A program made the translations under genes and the position numbers. Under the pieces are notes generated by a model. That model saw nothing but the letters and a program-made list of their open reading frames with translations, was not told the DNA's origin and ran no database searches. A stretch of DNA of 64,000 bases from Isoptericola sp. AK164 (GTDB lineage: Bacteria > Actinomycetota > Actinomycetes > Actinomycetales > Cellulomonadaceae). Where the stretch lies: contig NZ_CP119106.1 in assembly GCF_029643425.1 (NCBI RefSeq), forward strand, positions 372,001 to 436,000, in the 5' to 3' direction. This document shows positions 1 to 9,869 of the stretch, in pieces (position 1 is the stretch's first letter; every line of letters begins with the position of its first letter).

Positions 1-291
1 GCCCGGCTGGAGGGCAAGTCGTCCCTCGGCCGGCTCGGCCTGCTGACGCACAGCACGGCCGGGTTCATCGACCCGGGCTTCTCGGGGCACGTCACCCTCG
101 AGCTGAGCAACGTCGCCACCTTGCCGATCACGCTCTGGCCGGGCATGAAGATCGGCCAGCTCTGCTTCTTCCGGCTCTCCTCGCCGGCCGAGCACCCCTA
201 CGGCTCGGAGCGGTACGGCTCGCGCTACCAGGGCCAGCGCGGCCCGACGGCGAGCCGCTCCTGGCAGTCCTTCCACCGCACCGACGTATGA
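1..291 (+). CDS. dcd: dCTP deaminase, C-terminal part (gene cut by window start)
   Basis: The 96 visible codons form the C-terminal half of dCTP deaminase, which converts dCTP to dUTP on the way to dTMP. The visible part opens with [16 protein letters not shown], followed by [16 protein letters not shown], which holds the catalytic glutamate, and then [13 protein letters not shown] and [12 protein letters not shown] near the end. This closely follows the mycobacterial enzyme of about 190 residues, which is a bifunctional dCTP deaminase/dUTPase; I infer the same activity here. The family forms trimers in the cytoplasm. The start lies upstream of the window. Its TGA overlaps an in-frame ATG of the next reading frame, but the next gene probably starts about 100 bases later. 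Confidence 0.95.
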   Translation, partial: ARLEGKSSLGRLGLLTHSTAGFIDPGFSGHVTLELSNVATLPITLWPGMKIGQLCFFRLSSPAEHPYGSERYGSRYQGQRGPTASRSWQSFHRTDV

Positions 292-392
292 CCGGGGTCG
301 ACGACACCGGGGGCCGACGTCGGTACGCTCGGTCCCGCCGCGCCGGCGACGTCCGTCGGCCGGACTCCCGGACCCGGAAGGAACGTCGCCTG

Positions 393-1520
393 ATGGCCCA
401 GACCTCGTCCCCGTCCCTGCCACCGCTCCCGCGCGCGTCCACGCAGGGGCACCAGGCGCGGCACCTGCTCGCCGTGCCGGACGACGTGACGGTCGACGAG
501 GTGGAGGTGCTGGCCCTGTCGCGGTTCGGCGGCACCCGCTGGGACGTCGCCCCGTCGGACCTGCCGGGCGCCGACCTGCCCGCGGGCCGGATCGCCGGAC
601 CCGGTGAGCCCGGCGTGCTGCGCCTGACCCGGCACAGCCACGTGCACGGGCCCTACGCGCCGCGGGGCGACGGGTTCGAGCCCGGCCTGCCGGCGCGCAC
701 CGCCCTGGTCTTCGACGTCGTCTGCCCGCGCGAGCGCTGGGACGACCCGCCGTTCCCCGGTGGCGGCGACCGCGACGGCCTCGCCCGGGCGTTCCCGGCG
801 GGGCTGCCGAACCGCGAGGAGGAACGCGTCGTGCAGTGGCTGATCGCCGCCGCCCGACGCCTCGGCGGCTCGGTGCGCCTGGACGTGGCGGGCCTGTGGG
901 ACCCGGCCGAGACCCAGCGGCGCGCCGCCGGCGCGGGTGTCGTGCTGACCCCGGACCCGGGGGCGTCGGTCGACCTGACGGTGTGGTCCGACGTCTGGCT
1001 CGACCCCCAGGCCGCCCACCGGGTGCTGCAGGAGGTCCACCCGCGCGTGGTCCTGGCCACCCAGGGCGCCGACTACCAGGGACCGCCGGAGGGCATCGCG
1101 GAGAAGCCGCTCTACCCGGGCGAGAAGCTCGACCCGGAGCTGCGGCGCGAGCTGCACGCCCGGGCCGACGACTTCGACATCGCCGCCCTGCAGGCGCCGG
1201 TCGTGCTGGACGGCTACGGGCTGACGATCGATCTGGGCCACGACGGCTGGGTGACCGTCGAGGTCATGGGCGACGAGGTGCTGCCCCTGCTCGTCAAGGA
1301 GCTGCCCTGGGCCGCGAGCGGGGCGATCTGCTACCGCGTCGTGTGGGACCCGCCGGACCAGTTCGAGGCGCAGATGGAGTTCCCCCAGCCCGGTCTGGTG
1401 GTGGCCCGCAAACGGGCGGCCGACCTGGTGGGGAAGGTCGCCGCCGCGATCCACGCCGCCGTCGGCGGCGAGATCGCCGACGAGTCGGAGTTCCTGCTGG
1501 CGCCGGAGGACCTGGCCTGA
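393..1520 (+). CDS. hypothetical protein, 375 aa
   Basis: This frame has strong actinobacterial codon bias throughout, but I do not recognise a family. I chose the ATG at 393 because GGAAGGA lies ten bases upstream; the frame is also open to an ATG at 288 that would overlap the dcd stop. The protein is acidic and soluble, with no signal peptide or membrane segment. A central stretch reads like a compact alpha/beta fold (around residues 140-230), and the C-terminal third has a hydrophobic-aromatic segment (AICYRVVWDPPDQFEAQ). It is codirectional with dcd and convergent with ogt, only 9 bases away. Function unknown. Confidence 0.75.
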   Translation: MAQTSSPSLPPLPRASTQGHQARHLLAVPDDVTVDEVEVLALSRFGGTRWDVAPSDLPGADLPAGRIAGPGEPGVLRLTRHSHVHGPYAPRGDGFEPGLPARTALVFDVVCPRERWDDPPFPGGGDRDGLARAFPAGLPNREEERVVQWLIAAARRLGGSVRLDVAGLWDPAETQRRAAGAGVVLTPDPGASVDLTVWSDVWLDPQAAHRVLQEVHPRVVLATQGADYQGPPEGIAEKPLYPGEKLDPELRRELHARADDFDIAALQAPVVLDGYGLTIDLGHDGWVTVEVMGDEVLPLLVKELPWAASGAICYRVVWDPPDQFEAQMEFPQPGLVVARKRAADLVGKVAAAIHAAVGGEIADESEFLLAPEDLA

Positions 1521-1529
1521 CGCGCGGGA

Positions 1530-2045
1530 TCAGGCAGCCGCCTCGGCCCGTTCGCGCGCCAGCAGCGACTCCTTGACCGCGGTCCCGTACCGGAACCCGC
1601 CGAGCGTGCCGTCGGTGCGCAGCACGCGGTGGCACGGCACGAACAGTGCGGCGGCGTTGTGCGCGCACGCCCCCGCCGCCGCGCGCACCGCTGCGGGCCG
1701 CCCGGCACGGCGGGCGTACTCGGTGTAGGTGACGGGCTCGCCGGGTGCGACCTCGCGCAGCACGTCCCAGGCGTGCTCGCGGAACGGGCCGGAGCGCTGG
1801 ACGACGTCGACCCGGGCCACGGCGTCCAGGTCGCCCGCGTAGTACGCCCGGACCGCCGCGGCCGGGGCGGCGACGGCGGGGTCGGCGGTGTCGACGACGG
1901 GCACGGCCGCCGGGCGCAGGTCCCGGTGGACGAGCCCGACCAGGGCGGGGACGTCCGCGGTCCAGCCCGAGGCGAGCACGGCGCCGTCGTCGGCGACGAG
2001 GCTGAACGGTCCGTCCGGGGTGTCGAGGGTGGTCGCGGCGATCAT
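1530..2045 (-). CDS. ogt: methylated-DNA--protein-cysteine S-methyltransferase
   Basis: This is a suicide DNA repair protein that takes the alkyl group from O6-methylguanine onto its own cysteine. The acceptor motif PCHRV is present, with Cys138, followed by the typical [14 protein letters not shown] tail; [10 protein letters not shown] and [14 protein letters not shown] match the C-terminal DNA-binding/active-site domain. At 171 residues it has the usual length for an Ogt-type protein. The ATG overlaps the TGA of the upstream ada/alkA gene by four bases, so the two are translationally coupled and form an alkylation-repair operon. Expression is therefore probably controlled by the N-terminal sensor of the upstream protein. 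Confidence 0.93.
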   Translation of the reverse strand: MIAATTLDTPDGPFSLVADDGAVLASGWTADVPALVGLVHRDLRPAAVPVVDTADPAVAAPAAAVRAYYAGDLDAVARVDVVQRSGPFREHAWDVLREVAPGEPVTYTEYARRAGRPAAVRAAAGACAHNAAALFVPCHRVLRTDGTLGGFRYGTAVKESLLARERAEAAA

Positions 2046-3571
2046 GCGGTGGTCCTTTCGTCCAGGGGCGCGGCGGCGGCCCGCCACACGTGCCGGGCGG
2101 CGTAGGAGCGCCAGGGGGCCCAGCGGTCGGCCCGGGCGGCGAGCGCGGCCCGGTCCTCGGGAAGTCCGAGCCGGCGGGCGCCGGTCCGCAGGGCGGCGTC
2201 CCCGTCGAGCCAGACGTCGGGGTGGCCCAGGACGCGCAGCGTCACGTACCCCGACGTCCACGGGCCGATGCCGTGCCGCGCCTCGAGCGCGGCGCGCAGC
2301 TCGTCGGCGTCCGCGCCGAGGTCGACCGCCAGGGTGCCGTCGGCCAGCGCGTCGGCGGTGGTGACCACGGTGCGACGCTGCCGGGCCGGGAGCGCCAGGC
2401 TGGCGCCGTCGTCGGCCGCGACCTGCGCGGCGGTGGGGAACAGCCGGGTGAGCCCGGCGACCGTCGACCGGTAGGGCGTGCCGGCGGCCGCCGCGAGCCG
2501 GTTCAGGTGCGTCCGCGCGGCGGCCACCGAGATCTGCTGCCCGACGACGGCGCGGACGACGGTCTCGTGCGGGTCCGCGGCCCCCGGCATCCGGACGCCC
2601 GGGGTCGCGGTGACGGACGGGGCGAGCGCGGGGTCGGTGGCCAGCGCGGTGTCGACGGCGACGGGGTCGGCGTCCAGGTCGAGCAGCCGCCGGACCCGCG
2701 CCACGGCCGTGGCGACGTCCTGCACGGAGGCCAGCTCGAGGTGGGCGGCGAGGCGTCCCGGTCCGACGGCGGGCCCGGCGGTCACGGCGATGGCGCCGGG
2801 CCCGTGCGGCAGGTGCAGGGTGCGCGCGTAGCGGGCTGCGTCGTCCTGCACGGTCGCGGTCTCCACCCCGTCGACCGCCCGCGCGGCGAGGTAGGCGATC
2901 GTCCCGGCCGCGTCGAAGGGCTCCCGCACGGGCAGCGAGAGGTCGAGGTGGACGCGGTCGTCCTCGGTGCCGGCGCCGCTCACCGTGCCGGGGCGCACCG
3001 AGCGACGGCTCCGCAGGGCCGTCGGGGTGGTCGCGAACACGTCGCGCACGGTGTCGTTGAGCTGTCGGATGCTCCCGAACCCCGCGGCGAACGCGACGTC
3101 GGCGACCGGCAGGTCCGTGCCCGTCAGCAGCGTGCGCGCCGTCTGTGCGCGCTGGGCGCGGGCGAGCGTGAGCGGTCCGGCGCCGAGCTCGGCACGCAGC
3201 AGGCGGTACAGGTGGCGCGTGCTGTAGCCGAGCCGGGCGGCCAGGCCGGCCACGCCCTCGCGGTCGACCACGCCGTCGGCCACGAGCCGCATGGCCCGGC
3301 CGGTGGCGTCGCCGCGCAGGTCCCAGGCGGGGGTGCCCGGGCTCGCCTCGGGCAGGCATCGCTTGCAGGCACGGTAGCCGGCGTGGTGCGCGGCCGCCGA
3401 GGTCCGGTAGAACGTCACGTTCTCCGGCTTGGGCGTGCGGGCGGGGCACGACGGGCGGCAGTAGATCCCGGTGCTGCGCACGGCGGTGACGAACTGGCCG
3501 TCGAACCGGGCGTCGCGCGCGGCGATGGCGCGGTATCGCTCGGTCCAGCGGGTGTCGGTCGTGGCGGGCAC
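2042..3571 (-). CDS. alkA: Ada-type regulator fused to AlkA DNA-3-methyladenine glycosylase
   Basis: A 509-residue fusion of a methylation sensor/regulator and a base-excision glycosylase. Residues 9-75 form the Ada zinc domain with Cys38, Cys42, Cys69 and Cys72, the same positions as in E. coli Ada; Cys38 should accept methyl from phosphotriesters. Residues about 85-185 form an AraC-type helix-turn-helix ([29 protein letters not shown]). Residues about 210-290 resemble the AlkA N-terminal domain and about 300-495 the HhH-GPD glycosylase fold, with [15 protein letters not shown] and [10 protein letters not shown]; Asp458 in WLDGDAAL fits the catalytic aspartate. The GTG start has GAGG upstream. 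It overlaps ogt by four bases and probably activates its own operon after methylation. Confidence 0.93.
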   Translation of the reverse strand: MPATTDTRWTERYRAIAARDARFDGQFVTAVRSTGIYCRPSCPARTPKPENVTFYRTSAAAHHAGYRACKRCLPEASPGTPAWDLRGDATGRAMRLVADGVVDREGVAGLAARLGYSTRHLYRLLRAELGAGPLTLARAQRAQTARTLLTGTDLPVADVAFAAGFGSIRQLNDTVRDVFATTPTALRSRRSVRPGTVSGAGTEDDRVHLDLSLPVREPFDAAGTIAYLAARAVDGVETATVQDDAARYARTLHLPHGPGAIAVTAGPAVGPGRLAAHLELASVQDVATAVARVRRLLDLDADPVAVDTALATDPALAPSVTATPGVRMPGAADPHETVVRAVVGQQISVAAARTHLNRLAAAAGTPYRSTVAGLTRLFPTAAQVAADDGASLALPARQRRTVVTTADALADGTLAVDLGADADELRAALEARHGIGPWTSGYVTLRVLGHPDVWLDGDAALRTGARRLGLPEDRAALAARADRWAPWRSYAARHVWRAAAAPLDERTTA

Positions 3572-3665
3572 GACCTCATCGTCACCCGCCCGCCCCCGGG
3601 GTGGCTAGCGGGAATCGGACACGACTGTGCGGCCGGGACGGTGCGCCCCGCGCGGGTGCCGAGCG

Positions 3666-4610
3666 TCAGATGGCGGCGGCGATCCAGTCCGTCACGACCT
3701 GCAGGTACTCCTCGCGCGCGGGCGACGGCGACAGCGCCAGGTCGTGCGTGCCGCCGCGGATCGTGGCGAGGCTGACGTCGTCGCCGAGCCGCGGGGCGAG
3801 CGCGCGCATGTGCGCGACGTCGAGCACCGAGTCGCTGGTCAGGTGCTCGGCGTGCGTGGACCGGTCCGAGGTCAGCACCAGCACGGGGATCTCGAGGTCG
3901 AGGCCGCGGGCCAGCCGCCGCTGGGACCGGCGGACCGAGCGGAACCAGGCCGCGCGCACCGGGAACGGCTCGTGCGGTTTCCAGGTCGGGTCGAAGTCCC
4001 ACTCGCCGCCGTGCGCGCGGTGCAGCGCCCGGGCATAGGCGTCGTCGAGGTGGCTGAGGACGGCGCGCGGCGCCAGCGGGGCGACGGCCTCGGCGAGCGC
4101 CACCCCCGCCCACCGGAGCGGGCGGGGCGCGTTGTGCTCGAACCACGGGCTGTTCAGCACCAGCGCGTCCGCGCGGCCCGGGCGGGCGTCCGCCCACAGC
4201 GGGACGACGAGCCCGCCGGTGGAGTGGGCGAGCACCACGAGCCGCTCGTGACCGGCGGCCCGCACCGCGTCCGCGGCAGCGTCCAGGTCCTGGGCGTGCA
4301 GCGCCAGGTCGGGGACCTGGTTCGGGTCGCCGCCGGCCGTCTCGTACGCCTCCCACGAGCGGCCGTGGCCGCGCAGGTCGACGGCGTAGGACGCGTACCC
4401 GGCGTCGGCCAGGGCGCGGGCGACGTGGGGGTGGAAGTAGTAGTCCGCCAGGCCGTGCACGGACAGCACGGCCACCCGGGCCGGGTCGCCGTGCGGCGCG
4501 ACCGACGGCACGTGGCGGACCAGGGTGGCGCTCGCGCCCTCCGGCAGGTCCAGGGTCCGGGTCTCGAAGCCCTCGCCGAGCAGGTCGGGGTGCCAGTCGG
4601 TCGCTGTCAT
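3666..4610 (-). CDS. alpha/beta hydrolase (S33/monoglyceride-lipase-like)
   Basis: A 314-residue cytoplasmic alpha/beta hydrolase. The nucleophile elbow is AHSTGG with Ser130, an uncommon variant of GxSxG whose first residue is Ala. SVHGLADYYFH near residue 50 gives the oxyanion region, DLRGHGRS is the typical strand-helix motif, and GGTHDLALS near the C-terminus carries the likely catalytic His, with an Asp in VLTSDRSTH. The substrate cannot be told from sequence; lysophospholipase or monoacylglycerol lipase are the nearest families. A TAGCCT -10-like box ends six bases before the ATG, so the message is probably leaderless. Confidence 0.85.
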   Translation of the reverse strand: MTATDWHPDLLGEGFETRTLDLPEGASATLVRHVPSVAPHGDPARVAVLSVHGLADYYFHPHVARALADAGYASYAVDLRGHGRSWEAYETAGGDPNQVPDLALHAQDLDAAADAVRAAGHERLVVLAHSTGGLVVPLWADARPGRADALVLNSPWFEHNAPRPLRWAGVALAEAVAPLAPRAVLSHLDDAYARALHRAHGGEWDFDPTWKPHEPFPVRAAWFRSVRRSQRRLARGLDLEIPVLVLTSDRSTHAEHLTSDSVLDVAHMRALAPRLGDDVSLATIRGGTHDLALSPSPAREEYLQVVTDWIAAAI

Positions 4611-4649
4611 GTCCCGAGGCTATCGGGATCCTGGCTCGGGACCGGCCGC

Positions 4650-5735
4650 TCAGCGCGGCGGCGCCGGCGGGGTGCCGTCCGGGTCCTGGGGCGGCTGCTG
4701 CTGCTGCGGCGGGCCGGCGGGCGGCTGCCCGTACGGCTCCTGGTACGGCGGCTGCTGGGGCGGCACGACGGGCGGGGCCTGCTGCTGCGGCTGGGCGTAG
4801 CTCGGGGGCACGGCGCCGCCGCCGGAGGGCGCGGGGCCGCTGCCGGGGGCGCCGGCCCCGGGCGGGCCGGGGGTGCGGTTGTTGCGCACGACGAGCGCGA
4901 CGACGACACCGAGGACGGCCAGCCCGAGCACGAGGCCCACGATCCACCAGGGGAAGCCGCCGGCGTCGTCCTCGGCCGCGGTGTCGGCCATGTCGTCGGA
5001 GGCCGCGGACTCCTCGTCGGTGGCCTCCGCGGTCGGCTCGTCGGTCGCCTCCTCCTCGGAGGTCGTGGCCTCGTCCTCCGGCGCGGCGGCCCCGCCGGAG
5101 ACGGCCGAGCCGCGGGCGTACACCTCGGTGACCTCCCCGACGGACGGCGTCCACACGACGGTGTTGCCGTCCACCTCGCCCGTGGTCTCGCTGATCGCGC
5201 CGGGGAACGTCACGGCGATGCGCATGTCGAAGCTGTCGAGCAGGCCCTCGGGGAGCTCGCCGCCCATGTCCTCCATGTCCTGGGCGTCCTGGCTCAGGTC
5301 GAAGACGCCGTCGACGACGTACTCGTCGCCGTCACGGGTGATGGACAGGTCGTCGCTGCCCTCGCCGCTCATCTCCGAGATCGGCTGGTCGACGAAGCCG
5401 ACCTCGACGCCCGTGTACTCGCCGTCGGACCAGGGCTGCTCCGTCGAGCCCTCCGGCAGGTCCTCGGTGAGGGAGTCCTCGCCCTCGTTCGACATGTCCC
5501 ACAGCTCCTGCGGGTCCATCCCCAGGGACTCGGCGAACTCGTCGGAGATCCCCATGATCACGGTGCCGGAGGCCGTGTCGTCCTCGCTGAGGGTCATGTC
5601 CCAGTCGACCTTCATGCACCCGGAGAGCGCGAGGAGGCCGACGGCGGCGAGCGCGGCCGTCGCCGCCCGTCGGACCCGCGGCCGGGGCCGACGGCGGTCG
5701 GGAGCGGACTGCGGTGGGGCGAGAGTGGCAGACAT
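4650..5735 (-). CDS. LppM-like (DUF3153) lipoprotein with C-terminal membrane anchor
   Basis: A 361-residue envelope protein. An arginine-rich start leads into a hydrophobic signal ending in the lipobox LSGC (Cys40), so the mature N-terminus should be lipidated. The following extracytoplasmic domain (residues about 41-215, beginning CMKVDWDMTL) resembles the LppM/DUF3153 family. An acidic Thr/Glu-rich stalk precedes one membrane helix (WWIVGLVLGLAVLGVVV) and a Pro/Gln-rich cytoplasmic tail with PPQQQQPPQ and PYGQPP. I start at the ATG at 5735; an upstream in-frame start at 5849 would put charged residues before the signal and overlap the HAIR element. The role is unknown; LppM in mycobacteria affects surface properties. 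Confidence 0.8.
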   Translation of the reverse strand: MSATLAPPQSAPDRRRPRPRVRRAATAALAAVGLLALSGCMKVDWDMTLSEDDTASGTVIMGISDEFAESLGMDPQELWDMSNEGEDSLTEDLPEGSTEQPWSDGEYTGVEVGFVDQPISEMSGEGSDDLSITRDGDEYVVDGVFDLSQDAQDMEDMGGELPEGLLDSFDMRIAVTFPGAISETTGEVDGNTVVWTPSVGEVTEVYARGSAVSGGAAAPEDEATTSEEEATDEPTAEATDEESAASDDMADTAAEDDAGGFPWWIVGLVLGLAVLGVVVALVVRNNRTPGPPGAGAPGSGPAPSGGGAVPPSYAQPQQQAPPVVPPQQPPYQEPYGQPPAGPPQQQQPPQDPDGTPPAPPR

Positions 5736-5829
5736 CACCGTCCCAGCATCCCCGACCGGCGTCGACAGGGCATCCGGACCGCTGCGCCCGGCCGAATTCA
5801 CCCGCCGCCACCTGCCGTGGCGAACCAAA

Positions 5830-5850
5830 GTTGAGCGGAATAGACTCAAC
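5830..5850. promoter_or_regulatory. HAIR element (HspR operator) of clpB
   Basis: TTGAGC, seven bases, then ACTCAA form the inverted repeat known as HAIR (consensus CTTGAGT-N7-ACTCAAG), bound by the repressor HspR in actinobacteria. It sits 50 bases before the clpB ATG, where a promoter would lie. HspR normally works with DnaK as corepressor and controls dnaK and clpB; hspR itself is not in this window. Confidence 0.85.
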
Positions 5851-5899
5851 TCTGCAGTGGTTGACGTCAGCAGTCACTCGTACCGGACCCGGAGGATCC

Positions 5900-8509
5900 A
5901 TGGACACCAAGTTCACGACGATGTCGCAGCAGGCCATCGGTGACGCCGTGCAGTCGGCGTCCGCCGCCGGCAACCCCCAGCTCGAGCCCGCCCACCTGCT
6001 GTCCGCGCTGCTGCAGCAGACCGGTGGTGTCGCCGTCGGGCTGCTCGAGGCCGTCGGGGCCGGCCCCCAGCAGGTCGGGCAGAAGACCCGTGCCGCGCTC
6101 GTCGCGCTGCCGACCGTGAGCGGCGAGGGCGTCGCCCAGCCGTCGCCGTCGCGCGCCATGCAGAGCGTGCTGACCACCGCCACCCAGGAGGCCGAGGCGC
6201 TCGGTGACGAGTACGTCTCCACCGAGCACCTGCTCATCGCCGTGGCCGCCGGCCAGTCCGCCGCCGCCCAGGCGCTGAACGCCGCCGGAGCCACCGCCGA
6301 CGCGCTGCGCGCCGCGCTGCCCGCCGTCCGCGGCAACGGCCGGGTCACCAGCCCGAACCCCGAGGGCACCTACAAGGCCCTGGAGCAGTACGGCAGCGAC
6401 CTCACCCAGCGGGCCCGGGACGGCCGGCTCGACCCCGTCATCGGCCGCGACGCCGAGATCCGCCGCGTCGTGCAGGTGCTGTCGCGCCGCACCAAGAACA
6501 ACCCCGTGCTCATCGGCGACCCCGGCGTCGGCAAGACCGCCGTCGTGGAGGGCCTCGCCCAGCGCATCGTGGCCGGGGACGTGCCCACCTCGCTGCAGGG
6601 CAAGCGGCTCGTCGCCCTCGACCTCGCCGGCATGGTCGCCGGTGCCAAGTACCGCGGCGAGTTCGAGGAGCGGCTCAAGGCCGTCCTGGAGGAGATCACC
6701 GCCTCCGACGGCGAGGTCATCACCTTCATCGACGAGCTGCACACCGTCGTGGGTGCGGGCGCCGGCTCCGAAGGAGCCATGGACGCGGGCAACATGCTCA
6801 AGCCCATGCTCGCGCGTGGCGAGCTGCGCATGGTCGGCGCCACCACCCTCGACGAGTTCCGCGAGAACATCGAGAAGGACCCGGCCCTGGAGCGCCGCTT
6901 CCAGCAGGTGTTCGTCGGCGAGCCGTCGGTGGAGGACACCGTCGCGATCCTGCGCGGGCTCAAGGAGCGCTACGAGGCCCACCACAAGGTCACCATCGCC
7001 GACTCCGCGCTGGTGGCCGCCGCCGCGCTGTCCGACCGGTACATCACCGGCCGCCAGCTGCCCGACAAGGCCATCGACCTCGTCGACGAGGCCGCCTCCC
7101 GGCTGCGCATGGAGATGGACTCCTCGCCCGTGGAGATCGACGAGCTCCAGCGCGCCGTGACCCGGCTGGAGATGGAGGAGGTCGTCCTCAAGGACGCCGA
7201 GGGCTCGGCCGACGCGGCCGCGCGCGAGCGGCTCGAGAAGCTGCGCGCCGACCTGGCCGACCGGCGCGAGGAGCTCGCCGCGCTCACCGCCCGCTGGGAG
7301 GCGGAGAAGGCCGGCCACAACCGCGTCGGCGACCTGCGCGCCCGCATCGACGAGCTGCGCACCGAGGCCGACCGGCTGCAGCGCGAGGGCGACCTCGAGG
7401 CCGCCGCCCGGCTGCTGTACGGGGAGATCCCGTCCGTCGAGCGCGAGCTCGCCGAGGCCGAGCAGGCCGAGGCCTCCGAGGCGGCGGCCGAGGAGGCCGC
7501 CCAGGAGACGCCGATGATCGCCGACAAGGTCGGGGCGGACGAGGTCGCCGAGGTCGTCTCGGCCTGGACCGGCATCCCCGCCGGCCGGATGCTGCAGGGC
7601 GAGACCGAGAAGCTGCTGCACATGGAGGACGTCCTCGGCGAACGGCTCATCGGCCAGCAGGCCGCCGTCCGCTCCGTCTCGGACGCCGTGCGGCGCTCGC
7701 GGGCCGGGGTCGCCGACCCCGACCGGCCGACCGGGTCGTTCCTGTTCCTCGGACCGACGGGTGTGGGCAAGACCGAGCTCGCCAAGTCCCTGGCGGACTT
7801 CCTCTTCGACGACGAGCGCGCCATGGTGCGCATCGACATGTCGGAGTACTCCGAGAAGCACTCGGTGGCGCGACTGGTCGGGGCCCCTCCGGGGTACGTC
7901 GGCTACGAGGAGGGCGGTCAGCTCACCGAGGCGGTCCGCCGTCGGCCCTACTCCGTGGTCCTGCTGGACGAGGTGGAGAAGGCCCACCCCGAGGTGTTCG
8001 ACATCCTGCTGCAGGTCCTCGACGACGGTCGGCTCACGGACGGCCAGGGCCGCACCGTGGACTTCCGCAACACCATCCTGGTCCTCACCTCGAACCTGGG
8101 CTCGCAGTTCCTCGTGGACCCGACGCTGGACGAGGCGGCCAAGCGCGAGAGCGTGATGACCGCGGTGCGTGCGGCCTTCAAGCCGGAGTTCCTCAACCGG
8201 CTCGACGACGTCGTGCTGTTCGACGCGCTCTCCCTCGGCGAGCTGGGCCGGATCGTCGAGCTGCAGGTCACGGCGCTGGCGGACCGTCTCGCCGACCGTC
8301 GGATCACGCTCGACGTCACGCCGACGGCCCGCGAGTGGCTGGCGCTGGAGGGCTACGACCCGGCGTACGGGGCGCGGCCGCTGCGCCGGCTGGTGCAGCG
8401 CGAGATCGGTGACCGGCTGGCGCGCCGGCTGCTGGCCGGCGAGGTGTCCGACGGCGACACCGTCGTCGTCGACCGGGCCGAGGGTGACGAGGGCCTGACC
8501 CTGCGCTGA
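5900..8509 (+). CDS. clpB: ATP-dependent chaperone ClpB
   Basis: An 869-residue Hsp100 disaggregase that, with DnaK, threads aggregated proteins through a hexameric ring. The N-terminal Clp domain (residues 1-150) is followed by NBD1 with Walker A GDPGVGKT (206-213) and Walker [10 protein letters not shown], the coiled-coil middle domain (about 410-530, rich in Glu/Arg/Leu), and NBD2 with Walker A GPTGVGKT (618-625). The middle domain and the lack of a ClpP-binding IGF loop separate it from ClpC/ClpA. The ATG at 5900 has GGAGG five bases upstream. The HAIR operator upstream implies heat-shock control by HspR. Confidence 0.97.
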   Translation: MDTKFTTMSQQAIGDAVQSASAAGNPQLEPAHLLSALLQQTGGVAVGLLEAVGAGPQQVGQKTRAALVALPTVSGEGVAQPSPSRAMQSVLTTATQEAEALGDEYVSTEHLLIAVAAGQSAAAQALNAAGATADALRAALPAVRGNGRVTSPNPEGTYKALEQYGSDLTQRARDGRLDPVIGRDAEIRRVVQVLSRRTKNNPVLIGDPGVGKTAVVEGLAQRIVAGDVPTSLQGKRLVALDLAGMVAGAKYRGEFEERLKAVLEEITASDGEVITFIDELHTVVGAGAGSEGAMDAGNMLKPMLARGELRMVGATTLDEFRENIEKDPALERRFQQVFVGEPSVEDTVAILRGLKERYEAHHKVTIADSALVAAAALSDRYITGRQLPDKAIDLVDEAASRLRMEMDSSPVEIDELQRAVTRLEMEEVVLKDAEGSADAAARERLEKLRADLADRREELAALTARWEAEKAGHNRVGDLRARIDELRTEADRLQREGDLEAAARLLYGEIPSVERELAEAEQAEASEAAAEEAAQETPMIADKVGADEVAEVVSAWTGIPAGRMLQGETEKLLHMEDVLGERLIGQQAAVRSVSDAVRRSRAGVADPDRPTGSFLFLGPTGVGKTELAKSLADFLFDDERAMVRIDMSEYSEKHSVARLVGAPPGYVGYEEGGQLTEAVRRRPYSVVLLDEVEKAHPEVFDILLQVLDDGRLTDGQGRTVDFRNTILVLTSNLGSQFLVDPTLDEAAKRESVMTAVRAAFKPEFLNRLDDVVLFDALSLGELGRIVELQVTALADRLADRRITLDVTPTAREWLALEGYDPAYGARPLRRLVQREIGDRLARRLLAGEVSDGDTVVVDRAEGDEGLTLR

Positions 8510-8535
8510 GGCCCTCTGCCGACACCCCGTCAACG

Positions 8536-8603
8536 CGAGATCGACCCACCCGTGCCGAGATCGACGTACTGAACGTCGACCTCGGCCGGGTGGGTCGATC
8601 TCG
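8536..8603. terminator. long near-perfect hairpin between convergent clpB and NlpC/P60 genes
   Basis: A 17-bp perfect outer stem (CGAGATCGACCCACCCG with its complement at 8587-8603) continues through one bulge into 6- and 7-bp inner stems and a 5-base loop. There is no T-run. Its position between two converging genes suggests a bidirectional terminator of the U-less kind common in high-GC actinobacteria. Confidence 0.7.
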
Positions 8604-8606
8604 TGC

Positions 8607-8635
8607 GGGGCCGGCCGGGGCCGGCCGGGGCCGGC
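8607..8635 (+). repeat. short tandem repeat GGGGCCGGCC x3
   Basis: Three head-to-tail copies of GGGGCCGGCC (the last lacks one base) lie between the clpB hairpin and the end of the NlpC/P60 gene. It is probably a slippage product and of no clear function. Confidence 0.7.
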
Positions 8636-8665
8636 GGGTGCCGGCGGATGCCGGTCAGGTGCGGG

Positions 8666-9853
8666 TCAGATGCGGATGAACTGGGGGTTGGACTGCCAGA
8701 TCGTGCGCTTCACGACGCCGACGCCCGGACGCGCCGCCTCGATGATCCGGCCGTTGCCGGCGTAGATCCCGATGTGCCCCGGCGAGTAGACGAGGTCACC
8801 CTTCTTGGCGTTGCTCCGCGAGATGCGCTTGCCCGCGGAGGCCTGCGCCGACGACGAGCGCGGCAGGGTCTTGCCGGTCGCCTTCTTGTAGACGTACGAG
8901 GTGAAGCCCGAGCAGTCGAACCCGGTGGCCGGCGAGGTGCCGCCGTAGGAGTAGCGGTGGCCGACGTAGTTGTTCGCCACGCGGACGACCTTGTCGCCGC
9001 GGGTCACCTTCGGGGCCACGCGGACGACACGGTGCTTCTTGGCCTTCTTCAGGCCCTCGCTCCGGGCCGGGACGGCGGTGACGCGGATCCGGTTCTTGCC
9101 CAGGTCGTACTTGCCCAGGCTGGGACGGAACCGGACGATGCCGTTCTTGTTGATCTTCTTCACGGCGACCTTGTCGCCCGAGATGAACAGGCGCACGCGG
9201 CCCGTGACCGGCTCGCCCCACTTGCGCACCTTCACCGTGTACCTCGGGCGGGTGTGCCCCTTGCCCTTGGTGGCCTTGTGGCGGTCCTTCGACACGTAGA
9301 GGTTCGTGCTCGCCTTCGGCTTGATGCGCACCGTGCGGTTCTTGGTCACCTGGTCGAGGCCCGTGGCCGCGGCCGGGGCGACGACGGCGCGGACGCCGTT
9401 GCGGCCGACGTCGTACTTGCCGAGGCCGGGGCGGAAGTGGATGGTCCCGTCGGCGTCGAGCTGCTTGACGGCGACCTTCGTGCCCTTGATGTAGAGCCGG
9501 ACACGGCCGGCGAACGCCTCGCCGTCGGCCGTCGTGGCGCTCACGGTGTACTTCGGACGGGTGTGCCCCTGGCCCTTGCGGCCGGTGTGGCGCGACTTCG
9601 ACATCGAGACGTCCGGCGTCGTGCTCACGACGACGGGCTCCTCGGTGGCGGTGGGCTCGGGGGTGGCCGTCTCGGTGGCGGTCGACTCGTCGGACGTGGT
9701 CGTCGCCTCGTCGGCGACGGCGGACTGGGCGCCGGCCACGAGCGTGCCGCCGGCGAGGGCGGCCGTGAGGGTCATGGCGACGGCAGCGTGCCGTGTCCGC
9801 GGCGGGCGCACCGCGCCCCGCGGGCGCGCAGCATCCAGGGAGGTGGTGGACAT
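8666..9853 (-). CDS. secreted NlpC/P60 peptidoglycan hydrolase with two repeated beta domains
   Basis: A 395-residue exported cell-wall hydrolase. An Arg-rich start and hydrophobic core (AVAMTLTAALAGGTLVAGA) with a site near AVADEA form the signal peptide; a Thr/Glu-rich stretch (50-80) follows. Two tandem repeats of about 95 residues (85-175 and 188-275) share GHTRPKYTV/GHTRPRYTV, GRVRLYIKG/GRVRLFISG and RPGLGKYD/RPSLGKYD, and look like Ig-like wall-binding modules. The C-terminal NlpC/P60 domain (287-395) has Cys314 in FDCSGF and His360 in SPGHIGIY. The ATG at 9853 has GGAGGAG five bases upstream. A c-di-AMP riboswitch precedes it, as is common for actinobacterial Rpf and NlpC/P60 genes. 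Confidence 0.92.
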   Translation of the reverse strand: MSTTSLDAARPRGAVRPPRTRHAAVAMTLTAALAGGTLVAGAQSAVADEATTTSDESTATETATPEPTATEEPVVVSTTPDVSMSKSRHTGRKGQGHTRPKYTVSATTADGEAFAGRVRLYIKGTKVAVKQLDADGTIHFRPGLGKYDVGRNGVRAVVAPAAATGLDQVTKNRTVRIKPKASTNLYVSKDRHKATKGKGHTRPRYTVKVRKWGEPVTGRVRLFISGDKVAVKKINKNGIVRFRPSLGKYDLGKNRIRVTAVPARSEGLKKAKKHRVVRVAPKVTRGDKVVRVANNYVGHRYSYGGTSPATGFDCSGFTSYVYKKATGKTLPRSSSAQASAGKRISRSNAKKGDLVYSPGHIGIYAGNGRIIEAARPGVGVVKRTIWQSNPQFIRI

Positions 9854-9869
9854 GGGTACTCCTCCAGCC

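Noticed and set aside
5867-8533. An 888-codon open frame opposite clpB, and similar long frames opposite other genes
   Set aside because: In DNA of this GC content stops are rare in the antisense frame. The clpB frame encodes a complete known protein and the antisense product shows no family pattern.
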